From contig MPNW01000077.1 in NCBI GenBank assembly GCA_011800805.1, positions 74,317 through 138,316 of the forward strand: 64,000 nucleotides of DNA. The letters run 5' to 3'. Both the position numbers and the translations under genes were made by a program. Below, piece after piece: positions 21,129 to 52,300 of the stretch (its first letter is position 1; the number at the start of each line of letters is the position of its first letter). Below the pieces are notes generated by a model. That model did not search any database. It was not told where the DNA came from and saw only the letters and a list, made by a program, of their open reading frames with translations. This DNA comes from Hirudo medicinalis. Lineage: Eukaryota > Annelida > Clitellata > Hirudinida > Hirudinidae.

Positions 21129-24100
21129 CAGATTTCCCCATCACACTAGTCTTGCTGATTGGATGCGAAAAAGCACTTTGTCCTTCCAACAATAAGACGA
21201 ATGCATTTCAGGTCATTTCAAATGGTCAATATCTCTCGGATGGATGCATTCATGACTGGACGGTTGGTGGGGGGGATAACCGAGAGTTTTGAGGGCAATT
21301 CAACGCCTAGTGACGTCATTTTACACAAACAAGGTAAACAGGCGCAAACTAATAGAATGACCAATCACGCGTAAGGATGGATGGATGGATGGATGGATGG
21401 ATGGCGGCCATATGAATTGGGGTTGTCTATTGTCTATACACGAAAATATTACTGGAGTTTTGTTACGAAATGTTTAGCATCGTAATTACAGTTACATCTG
21501 TAGAGATGATTTGAGTACAACGCGCAGTAATAATGACATGCAATGGTAGATTTGAAATGTCATTAATTTTTGACCTTACAATCTGCTGACACCATCTATC
21601 GAATTTTCCTTGAAAACTAAAAATTAAAATATCTGTCGTTTTTAAAACTCCTTCTTTTTCAGATAAGAAATTTCTCGGAATGCTTTTGAAAGCGTTTCTT
21701 TTAGATAGGCAAACTAATTATCATTATTATTCTTGCTGCTTTTATGGCTGCATTACTGACGTGTCCTTTCTTTTGATTGATTAAAACTTGTAATAATAAT
21801 AAATAAACGTTGTAATAATTGCAGATAGAAAGCATTATTTTTGTTGTTAGAGTGAATTCCTACCTCAGTGGAATAAAATTAATGGTCGAAGACAGAATAG
21901 ACAGATCGATAAGAAAAAGGACTGTTGAAATATGCCAAGGAGATTACAGGATAAATATAGAAATACGGGACTGCTCGTAGGCTGGCTTTTCAAATAATCA
22001 GTTCTATGGTTGGCTTAATATTAATATTACCGAGTAGATAATTCGTTATATTAATAATACATAACTATTATATTATACTAATGTTACGTCAACCATATTT
22101 CTGGTAACAGATTGACGAAGAGAGCATTGAAAGAATAGCACAATAGAGTAGTGTTACAAACTTTACTTTATTAGCAATGAAATATAAATTAATATACTCG
22201 AATATCTCCTCTGGGTCCTTGAAAGCACGCGGTCCAAAGGCACATCTGCCTGATTAATTTGACTGGGAATGTCTTTGAATTGTTTCATCCGAGAAATGCT
22301 AACATTTCAAGGATGAGTTTCATTCATCCAATTTTCCGTCCATGGGCTTGTTGATCCACCTTTCGTTACGCACTAATTCTTGCTTTCACTCGGTTGTCCA
22401 GAAAATGAACAGTTCTAACCAATAACTCTAGAAGCGTCCTTATCGAGTGAATAATTCCAAGACTGAAGAGATGTTCTGAATTGAACATGCACCGAAAAAC
22501 AAATTTCACCGGATACCGGATCCATCCGGATATCCGGTACATCCTATTGTAAATGTCCAAAAACTCATCCTGGTAACAATTTATCTTTCTTCGAAAGTCT
22601 TTTCTTAACGTTCCTACTCCCTCCACACAAACACTTGAAGAGCTTTTGGTCTTTAAATTCTTACTTATTTTAATGCTCACTTAACTTTTATTATTTGACA
22701 CCGAGATGATGCTACCAGGGTTATCACATTTGCTATCATCACCACATCAGTGCCATCATCATCGTCATTGCCAACATCATCGTCGCCGTCGGCATCATCA
22801 TCATCGTCGTCTCCTACAAAACCCATCTATCTGCAACAAAGGAATTGTAGAGTTGAATTTTATCGACGACAGGATCTTTACAGTGTCATCATAATCATCA
22901 CCACCCTCACTATCATCACAACGTCAGCGCCACCTTCATCGCATTCTGAAAGAAATAATGTAGAAGTTTTTAATGTAGGCATTACAAGTGATGGTATTAC
23001 TTGGAATTAATGGCTACATAAATTAATTGTGATCTAAACTGGAAGGAAATTGGTTATTATGAAGTTGATAACGAACGTGATCATCGTAAGGATGGAGATA
23101 AAGCTGTTGATGATATTGGAAGTAGTAATGCTGATGATGTTGAAGTGCTACATGGTGATACGTCACCACAGCAATCCCCTGCTAATCTCCGCATATGACA
23201 AATGATGCAAGGTTGGATGGTTATTTTAGTGTAGTGCTCCTGAGATGGCCATGGTGACGATGATGACGACGATGATGAGTAGTGGCAGTTCAAATTGTCC
23301 ACACATATTTTTACAATTAATTTTGAAAGCACCGTCGTTAGATATTCAGGTCCTCTTTCTTCGTCATTCTATCCAACAGTTCGGCTCATTCTTTATAATT
23401 ATTATTTCAATCTTAATAATAATCTTTTTTTATTACTGTTGTATATTATTATTGTAGTATGAACGTTGTTCTAACCGAGTTGCCTGATTTTGGAATGCGT
23501 TTTTAATTTGTGGTATTTGGTTCACACTCTGAGGTCTTGATGATGATGGTAACGCTGATGATGAGCACAGTGCGTTCGTAATGAAGGTGGAAAAGTTTCC
23601 TGGAAAATTTATGACGCCGTGGAGAAGATGATGAAGATGACAACGATGGTCATCATCATCATCATGCGACATCACTTCCTTTTCTCCTTAACCTTTTCTC
23701 TCCATCGCTACTTTTCCAAGATATTTTTCCAACTGCACTTTGTGGAAGAATTAAAATATTGCCTGTCAAATGGTTCTCGCTTGGAGGTTTCATCGCCATC
23801 CTAGTTTTGTGATCACTATCATTGTCTCTTTGTAATAATAGTCGTAATAACCGAATGATGTGTCATTAATAACTGTCACAATCATTGTGATTACCTCAAT
23901 GATAGATATTTATGTAATAATGATAATAATAATAATAATAATATAATAGTATTAACAATAATAATAATAATAAGATTAAGAGAGTGTGACATCCTAATGA
24001 CTAAAAATCTCTGATTTGTAATTGAGGAAAATTGAGGAAAAGAGTGATTAAACTGAGGACGGCATACGATATTTAATATTTTAAATATTTGACAATATTT

Positions 24101-25494
24101 AATAATATTTTTATTGGCTTTCATTAAGTTTTTACATTGCACATTATTGATGCATAAAATCTTTGAAATTGAAATAATTTCGTGAATGCTACCCTAACCA
24201 CGCCCATTCCCCAAGTTTTTCCAGCCTCTCTTACTTCCCATCAATTTCTTTCCATTTCCTTTCTCGAGACGAGGCTTCGGTCACGTGACCTCATCATCGT
24301 TGTCTTCCTCTCATTTTTCCATCATCGTCATCATCTTCTCGGCTGTTTAGTTCGGATGAAGTGATTGTACCAGGAAGCAACGCCATCAATAACGTTGCCA
24401 TCACTAGGTCATTCTGTATCATCATCATCATCATCGTCGTCGTCGTCATCATCATCATCTCCGTTGCAGTCACTATCAGCAACAGCATTACCTTCATTGC
24501 GATTGCTGATGCCGGCAAGATGCCGAATGAAATTATCTGTTTACAAATTTTTCCATTCTTCTCTCGACCACAGCTGCCACAGCCAGAGTTCCAGAGTTAT
24601 GAAATTTATATGTTAAAACATTTTACGATCTCGATTTCCACCATGATCAACATCATCATCATCATCAACCCGCGCGTTACGCAATTCTTCGATCTTCCAA
24701 TTAATGTGAGTGCCATCGGGCGTTCGTTACTGACTGCTCGCTTTTATTGTCATCATTAACATCGTCACATTATCGTCATCATAATCATTACCGTCCCTCT
24801 GCAGTTTCGAGTGCAGACACAAATCAATCTACGACATTTGAAGCGGGAAAACAGCATTAACATATTGTTGTAACCCTGGCGACGAAACGTTAATTAATTT
24901 TTTGTAATTAACTAATATTAATTAAGTTTATTATTGTAATATTTATAATCTTTCTAAATTCAGCTCGTATGATAAATAATTAAGTTTATGATATCTCACA
25001 AAATCTCAAAAATTCTCCAATATCCAGAAGATTTGACTCGAAATCCAATATCCCTATTCGGCAAATAATCACGCAAGTGGTCTTGACGCAATAACTGGCA
25101 ACAGGGATTGCGTAAGTGTGGTATTTACGGGTAATGCCATCCACTTGTTAACTGAATATTTACTGAATAAATCCATCAATAAACTCGGCATAAATTAAGC
25201 CCCTTCCTTTATTACAATATTATCATTATCATGGTTTGCCAAATACATTGTTTACAAGTTGCATATCCTTTTTTTTATATATCTCTTAAGATTATAATGC
25301 TCTCCCGAAGATATTTTCAGGTGTTTTCACTGACAGCAATAATTACAATAACCTCCTCACTTTCCTATTAACACCCACGAATGTAGTCCTTCATTTTCTA
25401 AATCCTCCTTCAAGCTCTTCTCCGTTCAATGTGACGGTCCAAGATTATATTCTTCTATTACCTCACCAATGAAAATCAGTTTCAATCTTGCCCC

Positions 25495-25729
25495 TTCAAT
25501 ATTCTTTATCTTTTATTCAAAAAATCTTTTAAATTGCGCGTTATTCTTTGATTGGTTCATTTGTTTTTGTTTACTTACATTTAACGGTGCCTACTTGCAA
25601 CGTGTTGATGAGGTCAGTCTGACAGCGGAAGCGTGCGCTTACCTGACCCTTGAGTTATTTTATTTTAGTTTCTTTTGTGGCTTTAATGTTTGTGTTCGAG
25701 GTATTTTATTGAATAAAATTTCTCTTTAA
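25495..25729 (+). repeat. Interspersed element with conserved core, copy 2
   Basis: This matches 2058-2298 over its whole ~235 bp, from ccttcaatattctttatc to gaataaaatttctct. The core reads cgtgttgatgaggtcagtct then gacagcggaagcg. In this copy the sequence just after the core (aagcgtgcgctt) can form a short hairpin, which copy 1 has lost. Confidence 0.85.
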
Positions 25730-28542
25730 AAAAATCATCACCATCATCACAAAAATTATCATTTACTTGCATAATTAAGGATGTCCTTGATGGAGCTCTC
25801 AAGTGGTCCAGATATCTAAAAATAAGATTCGTGGCAAATACCTTGGCAATCGATTTTATTCAGATTCAGAAAACAAACATGTACTTTCAGAAATGTTGCC
25901 TTTATATGTTTTACCAATTGTTAACTTGTATTTATTATTTTCTTGCTACTGGGAAGACCCAGTATCGATCGATTACACGTAAAAGCAGTGACACCTGAAG
26001 TCAAGCTCTTTTCATTCATTCATTCACTCTATTCTTGGTGATCACGCTCAGCATCATCATCATCGCCATCATAAAACTCTTCTCGCTCGTTCACCTGTCA
26101 GCTTATCAGCTGATCATCACGCCACTCAACAGGTGAGTCGACGCGCCATTTTGTCCAGGTATCTCAGGTATTGTCTAGTATTAGAACTGAGATTTAAGTC
26201 CTTGACGTTCCAACTTGATCTGGGCATAGAAGGTAATGCAGGAGATTGCAAGTCATTACAGGTGTTTCACTATGCAGATAAACGATAAGGCTCGCAGGTG
26301 ATAAAGCCTTGTTTGAGTGGGTAACTAAGAAGTGAAATGTTAACAATGAATAAGATAATCCTGGTTTGTGGAGGAATGAGATGATGTATGAACATCTAAG
26401 AGTGGGTTTAGGTTAGGATTACATCTGAGAATGTATCTCAACATTAATGTGTTTATACATCGATACAAAGTCTCTTTATTAAGGATATATTCCTTTAAGA
26501 TTTCATTTTTAGCCATTCACATGATATCATTCATAAAATCGACAATGATAGCAGCATTTTTAGGGATTTTATTATGTCAGCAATTGTTGTTTAAGTCATT
26601 AAATACTGTTTGTGTAGTCTGATAATAATGATACTTCCTTGGATGCAGAGGTCATGAAGTGCACTCACTCGTGTTTCCTTTCTTGTTCCATTGATTTTTT
26701 TTTGTTCCCACTCTCTAACAATCCTTTCTTGTCGCAAAACTTGTTATTATTGTTGCATAATTATTAATTTGTATGTTATTATTATATATTTGTATGATGA
26801 AGACATCTTCGATGGAGGTAACGATGTATAAATGTCTCGTGGCAAACAATTAGTTTAGCGATTTCGTAACCCATCGAGGTGATGGGTCTTTATTTCCTTC
26901 GTTCCTTTTCTTGCGGAAATATATCACTGTAAAGAAATGCAGAAATGAATGAATAATTTAAATAAGACTGTTGTTATTTATTAATGTTATTATGATCATT
27001 CTTATTTAAGCCAACTAACTTGTTTGAAAGCCATCAAATATCATTATCAGTTATAATGTCGTCATCATCATCATCATCGATCCCAGCTTCCACACCCTGG
27101 GATTCTCGTATGTCCACACTTCTTCACTATCCTCCTTCTCTCAAAGACAGACAAACATTTGGAGAGTTCAATGAATTTCTTCGAAAGATGATGACAATGA
27201 TTCTGAAAAAGTGGTTGATGTTGCATCATGATCATTACTATCAAGCGATAACTGAGGCTCAATTACTTCTGTCTTAATTATCAACATTATTACTTTTCAC
27301 GAAATGCACGTCAAATATCAACCAGACTCAAATATTCTCTCTTCAGTGCTGAAACTCTCCTCAATCCTTTGTCAAACCATGAATTTTCAAAGTGTCCTTC
27401 TACCTCTTCATCCATCAAACATAGCCTTTCCTATTTTACCACTTGTGTTCTTTTTCCTCGTGGTCCTAAACATTGTCTTTGTGATGCAATGCCACTCCTC
27501 AACCTCCACTGGTTTCGAATTCGGCAACAAATCGAAAATAAAATTGCAAACACGTTCTTCAAGTCTCCCACTTCTCAGCAAAGAAATGTGGCGGGAATTT
27601 CGATTGAATGGCAGTTTTTGTCACCAACTAAACAACTAAACGAGTGACATTTGATGCTAGGTCCATCGGCCCTCCAGTAGGAACGCATATTTCATTCTAT
27701 GGCAAATTCTATTCCAAGTTGCTCTAAAGACACTCTTCAAAGAATCCCTCCTTCAAAAAATAAATATTCAATCGTCTTGAAATTCTTTAGGAACGTGAGC
27801 CATTTGAATCCAGTTCATTTTGATCGAACACTTGCAGTAATAAATTGATTATTTCATAAAATTTCACTAAAGCCGTAGTAAATATTTAAAGCTGTTGTTA
27901 TTTTTACACTTTCATTCTTGATTTCCATTTTTTTCCTAATTGTCGCTGTTATCATTTGCATCGAATAATTAAATCCATCCCAGTCCTCACGTCCTCATCA
28001 TCATCGTCGTCGTCATTATCATCATCATTCTTTATTTCCTGGTACCCTGCTCTCAACAGTTCAAAGCTCAGTCCTTCTTGCTGAAAGTAGTTAATTTTCG
28101 TTTAGAATGCTTGTGTTTGTCCATCCACAAATCTACTCATTCGTGTACATGTCCAAGCATTCATTTCTATATCCTTAAAGGTGTATGAGGGTTGATCAAT
28201 ACTTTACTCAGCAGGTAGCGATTAAACGAGAAGAATTATTTTCACTGTTTGTCATTGGTGATGACGAGAACGACGATGACTATTGGTGATGATGATGGCA
28301 GTTTTGCAGTTGACTCTCTGCGTTGTATGATTTAATGTCTCATTTGCGAACTATGAATATTTGATATCCACTTGTCGCCTCCCTAATAAGGCCGCCATGT
28401 TGGCTCTTGCAAGAAATTTTTTATCTTTGCCGTAACAAAAGAACAAGCGAAGGTGTAGATAAATCGCCCCATACGAGTTAATCCTCTGCTCGCGAATAAA
28501 TAATTAGGCAATAAATAACATCCTGGACAATGATCTTTGCAG

Positions 28543-47679
<19,137 letters not shown>

Positions 47680-49385
47680 TTCTCAAGTTTTCAGACAGAT
47701 TGTGATGACAATTACGATGATGGTGAGAAAGAATGGCAGTGAGGGTGGTGACGAATTAAATTGTGCATGGAAAATATGACCAGCGTCAGCAATGATTGAT
47801 TTCTTAATGCATGATGAGACTAACCATAATCCTCTCAAATTTTTGTTTGATGCTCACTCACTCAACTTCGTTCGTTGACTCATCGGTTTGTTTCTGTTCA
47901 TTCCGACCTTCAAAATCGTAAGACTCTGTTTTGTCTCATGCTGCTGCAATGGTAATGTTAAACAAGCGTCGACGCAAATTAATTGTTATGTTTTAACATT
48001 CTCAAGCTCTCAATTTTTGATAATCATTTATTTATTTAATCCTTCCATCGTTCTAGACTAGACTGGAGTGGAATAGATATGGAAAAAAGTTATGCTTGAA
48101 AATGGCAATCATTTGTTGAAGATGAGTTTGTAAGGGGTTTAATCGTCTTTTCTCTATCTCGGAGCACCCGATCTATCTAAAATGTTGGTTTTTGACTGTC
48201 GCTGGCCTAAATTCTGAAGACTTCATTTCTAATCATTTTCATCGCTATCGTCACCACCTCGTTACCATGGTGATCATGTTATTTTCATCCTCTGCAGGAG
48301 ACTTTCCTTTTCAATCGGTCGAGGCGTATTCTGTTTAAAAATAGAAACACCTTATGGCAATCATTATCATAATCGCGTTCATGGTTATCGTGGTGTCCGT
48401 ATTTCCTTAAGTGGGTTGTGGGATGTGGCTCTTTAGCTCATTATATCGAACTCAAATTTTTGTTTCAATAATTATTAGCAACATTAAAATCGCATTAACA
48501 TAAGATCTTCCTTGTCTAATCGTGCTATGCAAAGAAATCGAAAATCCCAGCTATTTATTTCACGATATAGTCATAATGCAAATATTTGTGTATTGGTCGC
48601 CAAGACTTTAAGTTCCATCCGAGCCTATCGTCGTTCGGCTAATTATTTTTGAAAATCTTATTCACCTCAATAAGTCGCGGCAAAATGTATTCGTTCGATG
48701 TGCTCGTTTCGCGCCTATCCTCTTGACCGCGATGGCGACTGATAATATCAATAAGACCATTAACGTAACGCTCGTTTCCTGCGTGATTTCAAACTTCAGG
48801 AGATTGTAATGGAACCAAAGAAAAACAGCAGCGCACTTACCGAGAATTCATTATCGTCATCATCATCGTAATGAGATCATGTACGTTGGAGCCGCGAATG
48901 TGCGACGTGAACGTTATACAAACTCCGCATTTGAATTGTTAATAGTTGTCGAATCTTGAATAAAAATGATTTCATTGCTGATACGAATAACGATAGTTCG
49001 AGATCGGATAAACCCTAACCTCGAGATCTGATAAAGTCCAAATTTTACTAAGCGTTACATACTAAACCCATTCAGCTTTAAATGAATGCATCTTACGTTT
49101 GTAAGCTCGTGATAGAACGTCAGAATCTTCTCTACAACTGACATTCGGTGTCCCACCAAAAAAATGGTTTTATACCTCTGAGGTATATTTGCACATGTCA
49201 GTCTTTTAGTCGATCTATCTCAGATTTATAAAGACAAACTTTGACACAAACTCGCCATAGCTCTGAAAGACGTTTGATTCTTGCCTCAAAAAAAAAAATG
49301 ATTGCTGTATAGATAACCTAGAGTAAAATTTAAAATATTACAAATTCAATTGATTGGATTAAAGAGTCAGCTAGTTGACAAATAT
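47680..49385. other. Convergent 3' region between ZMIZ and DRC7
   Basis: The ZMIZ and DRC7 stop codons are 1.7 kb apart, facing each other. No exon was recognised. AATAAA at about 48959 (+) is a candidate ZMIZ poly(A) signal, giving a ~1.3-kb 3' UTR. Confidence 0.5.
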
Positions 49386-52300
49386 TCAAGATGAATTTCT
49401 ATTCAATCTTGGATCTGTGGCCAATCTCTCCTTCAGAGCTTCGAATCGAACAGGAGCCTGATTCTCATGTCTAAGGAAAAAGAAGCTTAAATGATTCAAC
49501 TTTAGTAAACTTTAAGAAATTAATTACAAAATTAAAGTAAAATTGGATAATATAAATTACCTTGCCTGCCCTGATTTTATCATTTATCACTATTGGTTAT
49601 CATCAATTTAATGTGTTTTTGAATTTGAAAAGGATTATCTAAAAGTTCTGATCATAACTCGAAAGGTGATTCAACAAACTCCATCAAATTTGCACTTAAC
49701 ACTTAAAGAGGCACATCTTGTGTAATTTTGAGATTCAATTAAAACCAATCACTCATTATGAGGTTAACTTCAGCTAAGCTAACTCCAAATTCTGTTGCCA
49801 ATTCATAAATTTAAGCTAAGGATCAGGATAACCAAAGGTTCAGGAATTGTCAAAAGAAAGAAAACTTTCAATAGGATCAGGCATAATTTAAATAATTATT
49901 GTAGTTAATAATATATATAAGTCAAGGCAAAAATTATTTTGAAAGTTAGTTCATAGGCTCTTGCAAGCAAAGTAAAGAACAGTTATAGGTGCCATGATCG
50001 TGATCTTTCTTGTACCAGTCAGCATTCTTTGGAACTAGGTCGAGAACCACTTATGTTATTCACAAGAATGTTATTCACATAAATCGTATCATTCTTATTT
50101 CTATACTTACAAATGTTTACTGAATTTCCATAAATTACTGCAATTACTGATTCTTATAAAATTGAATTTCAGCCTAGTTTTAGCAAGGAAATTTAAATAA
50201 GTTCTTTCCAAATAAAATAATTCTTCAAAGAAAACCTTTTGAGTCTCATCTCTAGTATTCGAATCCTAAAGGCTGCCTCGTTGCAGTAGTTGATGTACTC
50301 ATGTTCATCCTCCTTTGAAATGGTCATCTGGTTCTGCTGGAACCACAACTGCTTCTTTGTCATCTCACCTATCTCCTGTCATTCATATTCATATAAAATA
50401 TTATTCATGTATTATTATTATAAATGGAGCCTCATTCTTAAAAATAATCATACCATTGATCAATAATTAATAATTATGAATAAGCAAGTTTACATAAGTG
50501 TAGGTATGGCATTTTCTCAAGGTTTATATAAATATCTCCATCTTTTTAACCGTTATCATTATTAACCATATTACTAAAGTAATTGGTATTACTGCAATAA
50601 ACATTGGCATGACCTTGTCATATCGACTCTGTATGAGGTTAGCCCGTTCCACAAGCCTCTGCTTCATGTCCTCTAAAATGTCAGCCCTAAGTTTCTCCAG
50701 CTCCTCCTCATTCATTGAGCCAATGTCCTTCTCCTTTGGAATGAATGTGGACAGGATATCCAGCTCACTTTCCTCTTTGGCCAGTTTCTCCTCCAATGCT
50801 TGTCTCTCCTTGGAGGAAATTTACAACACAATGTTGGAGTAATTGCATGAGACAAAACAATAACATGCAATTCAAATAAACAAAAAAAAGCCCACCAGCA
50901 TGGCTCTTCTCTTCTTAGCCTTGTCGCTCCTTATGGCATCATAAAGAGATATTTCCAGAATGACATTCGTCTCCTCTTGGATTCTTTCTTCAAGCATCAC
51001 TTGCACTTCCATCTCAGACTCTCGGGTCATTTCACTGTACTTCTCTTGCATCTCAAGCAATTTTAGCATCATGTTATACAAGGCCACCTTCTTCCTGTCT
51101 TTCTTGAGATGGTTTGACTACAATTCCAGAAGTCAAAATGTGAACTTGGCATGCAAGTTGGCTCAGAGGGTTGCATTCCTGCGAGCGACAGTAAAAGCAA
51201 CAGTCGTTACATGTCACGTTCGCAACCCAGCTCGCACACAAAGCGCCTCTGGGAGACGGAGCTATGTAAATGGCCTAAGCGCCCCTGATGCTTACTAGTG
51301 CTCACGCACGGTCTAACGGTTAAGACTTCATCATTCACGACGGTAGCACAGATTCGAATCCCATTGTGGCAGCCCGTCCTAATCATCCAGCTATGTCACA
51401 GACATTAATAAACAACAACAACCTGATGCTTATGGTATTATTATATTATATTATGATGCTTATATTTACTATGTAAATAAACTTATTATGAATGTTGTTT
51501 TTTAAGCATTACAAGAACATTAAAAACAAACTGTTCTTGACCATGTAGACAGAGTAATTTGTAGCTGGATTCCACATGATCATCTTCCCCTTCTCGTCGT
51601 TCTTGCTCGGTTTTATGAACTCACGTACGGTAGCTGTGATGCGGTTTTCCTCTCTGTGATATGCTACAATAACTTTGTCATCCAGGAGGCTATAGGTGAC
51701 CTCTGCCACATTTTTCTCGAGGATATCATCCGGTCGGTTTGGTCGGTAACGGAGAATAATTCTCTGGAGTGAGTGAAAGTCAACATTTACATGAACTTAT
51801 GTGACACATTTTATCAATAGCTAGTTGTAAGAGATCAATAAGCTTGCACAATTACTACAAAATTGTCCTTAAAATGTACTTATGAGATATGAAATCTTAG
51901 ACTCAGAAAAGTTTCCTATCCAAAGTTTGAATCTCATATTCAGATCTGCTGCAATATTCTGGCTAACTAACTTTTCAAGGTTTTCCAATCCAAAATGCAG
52001 TCTTTTATTAATTTGTTGGGTTCAAATGATGTGATAATGTATAGATAATCAACATTGTACTGCATTATTATATGATCTATAAGTGATATTAAATGCTTAA
52101 GTGATTAAAACTGCCATCATAAAATTTCTAGCAAAATATTTTCGTTCTTTCTGAGAAGTAACTGCCGACAGCAAAATTCCAAAAGCAACACAGAATTCAA
52201 ATCTACCTCTATCTTCCTCGGAATGACCTCGTTCGGTCCAAACTTTTTCTCTCTGTGTCCATATTCAACAAGCTTGTAATAGAGGAAATCATCGCGGTCT

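Larger units (their letters stand above)
18523..28542. other. Microsatellite-rich spacer or intron, 10 kb
   Basis: No gene was established. The stretch carries many imperfect (CAT/GAT/CGT)n tracts (19706-19750, 20285-20380, 20967-21128, 22748-22815, 24300-24330, 24417-24465), a (GGAT)n run at 21375-21405, and an interspersed element at 25495-25729. Long Asp-, His-, Met- or Ser-run frames here are microsatellite artefacts. A weak minus-strand exon candidate lies at 20394-20513. A GTGAGT donor at 26132, preceded by ~90 bp of mixed composition (ctcgttcacctgtcagctta and on), could end a non-coding first exon of ZMIZ. The missing N-terminal ZMIZ exons may also be hidden here. Confidence 0.5.

Noticed and set aside
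20899..21292. Long frames rich in His, Asp, Met, Ile or Ser
   Set aside because: They are translations of CAT/GAT microsatellites in several frames at once, with no splice or homology support; the same holds at 8.2, 20.3, 22.7, 24.4, 35.9, 38.7 and 46.3 kb.
22366..22680. 104-residue minus-strand frame with ccggat-type repeats
   Set aside because: Begins at a non-ATG codon, no family resemblance and no splice context.
25600..25660. Hammerhead-ribozyme-like pattern (ttgatgag, a gtca/tgac stem, ggaagcg, then a short hairpin) in the interspersed element
   Set aside because: The invariant CTGATGA is TTGATGA, the A15.1-U16.1 pair is missing, stem I cannot be paired, and copy 1 loses the hairpin; the match is too poor to call.
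27020..27277. 85-residue plus-strand frame considered as a missing ZMIZ N-terminal exon
   Set aside because: It contains a microsatellite Ser run and does not match the ZMIZ N-terminal domain; no clear splice sites.
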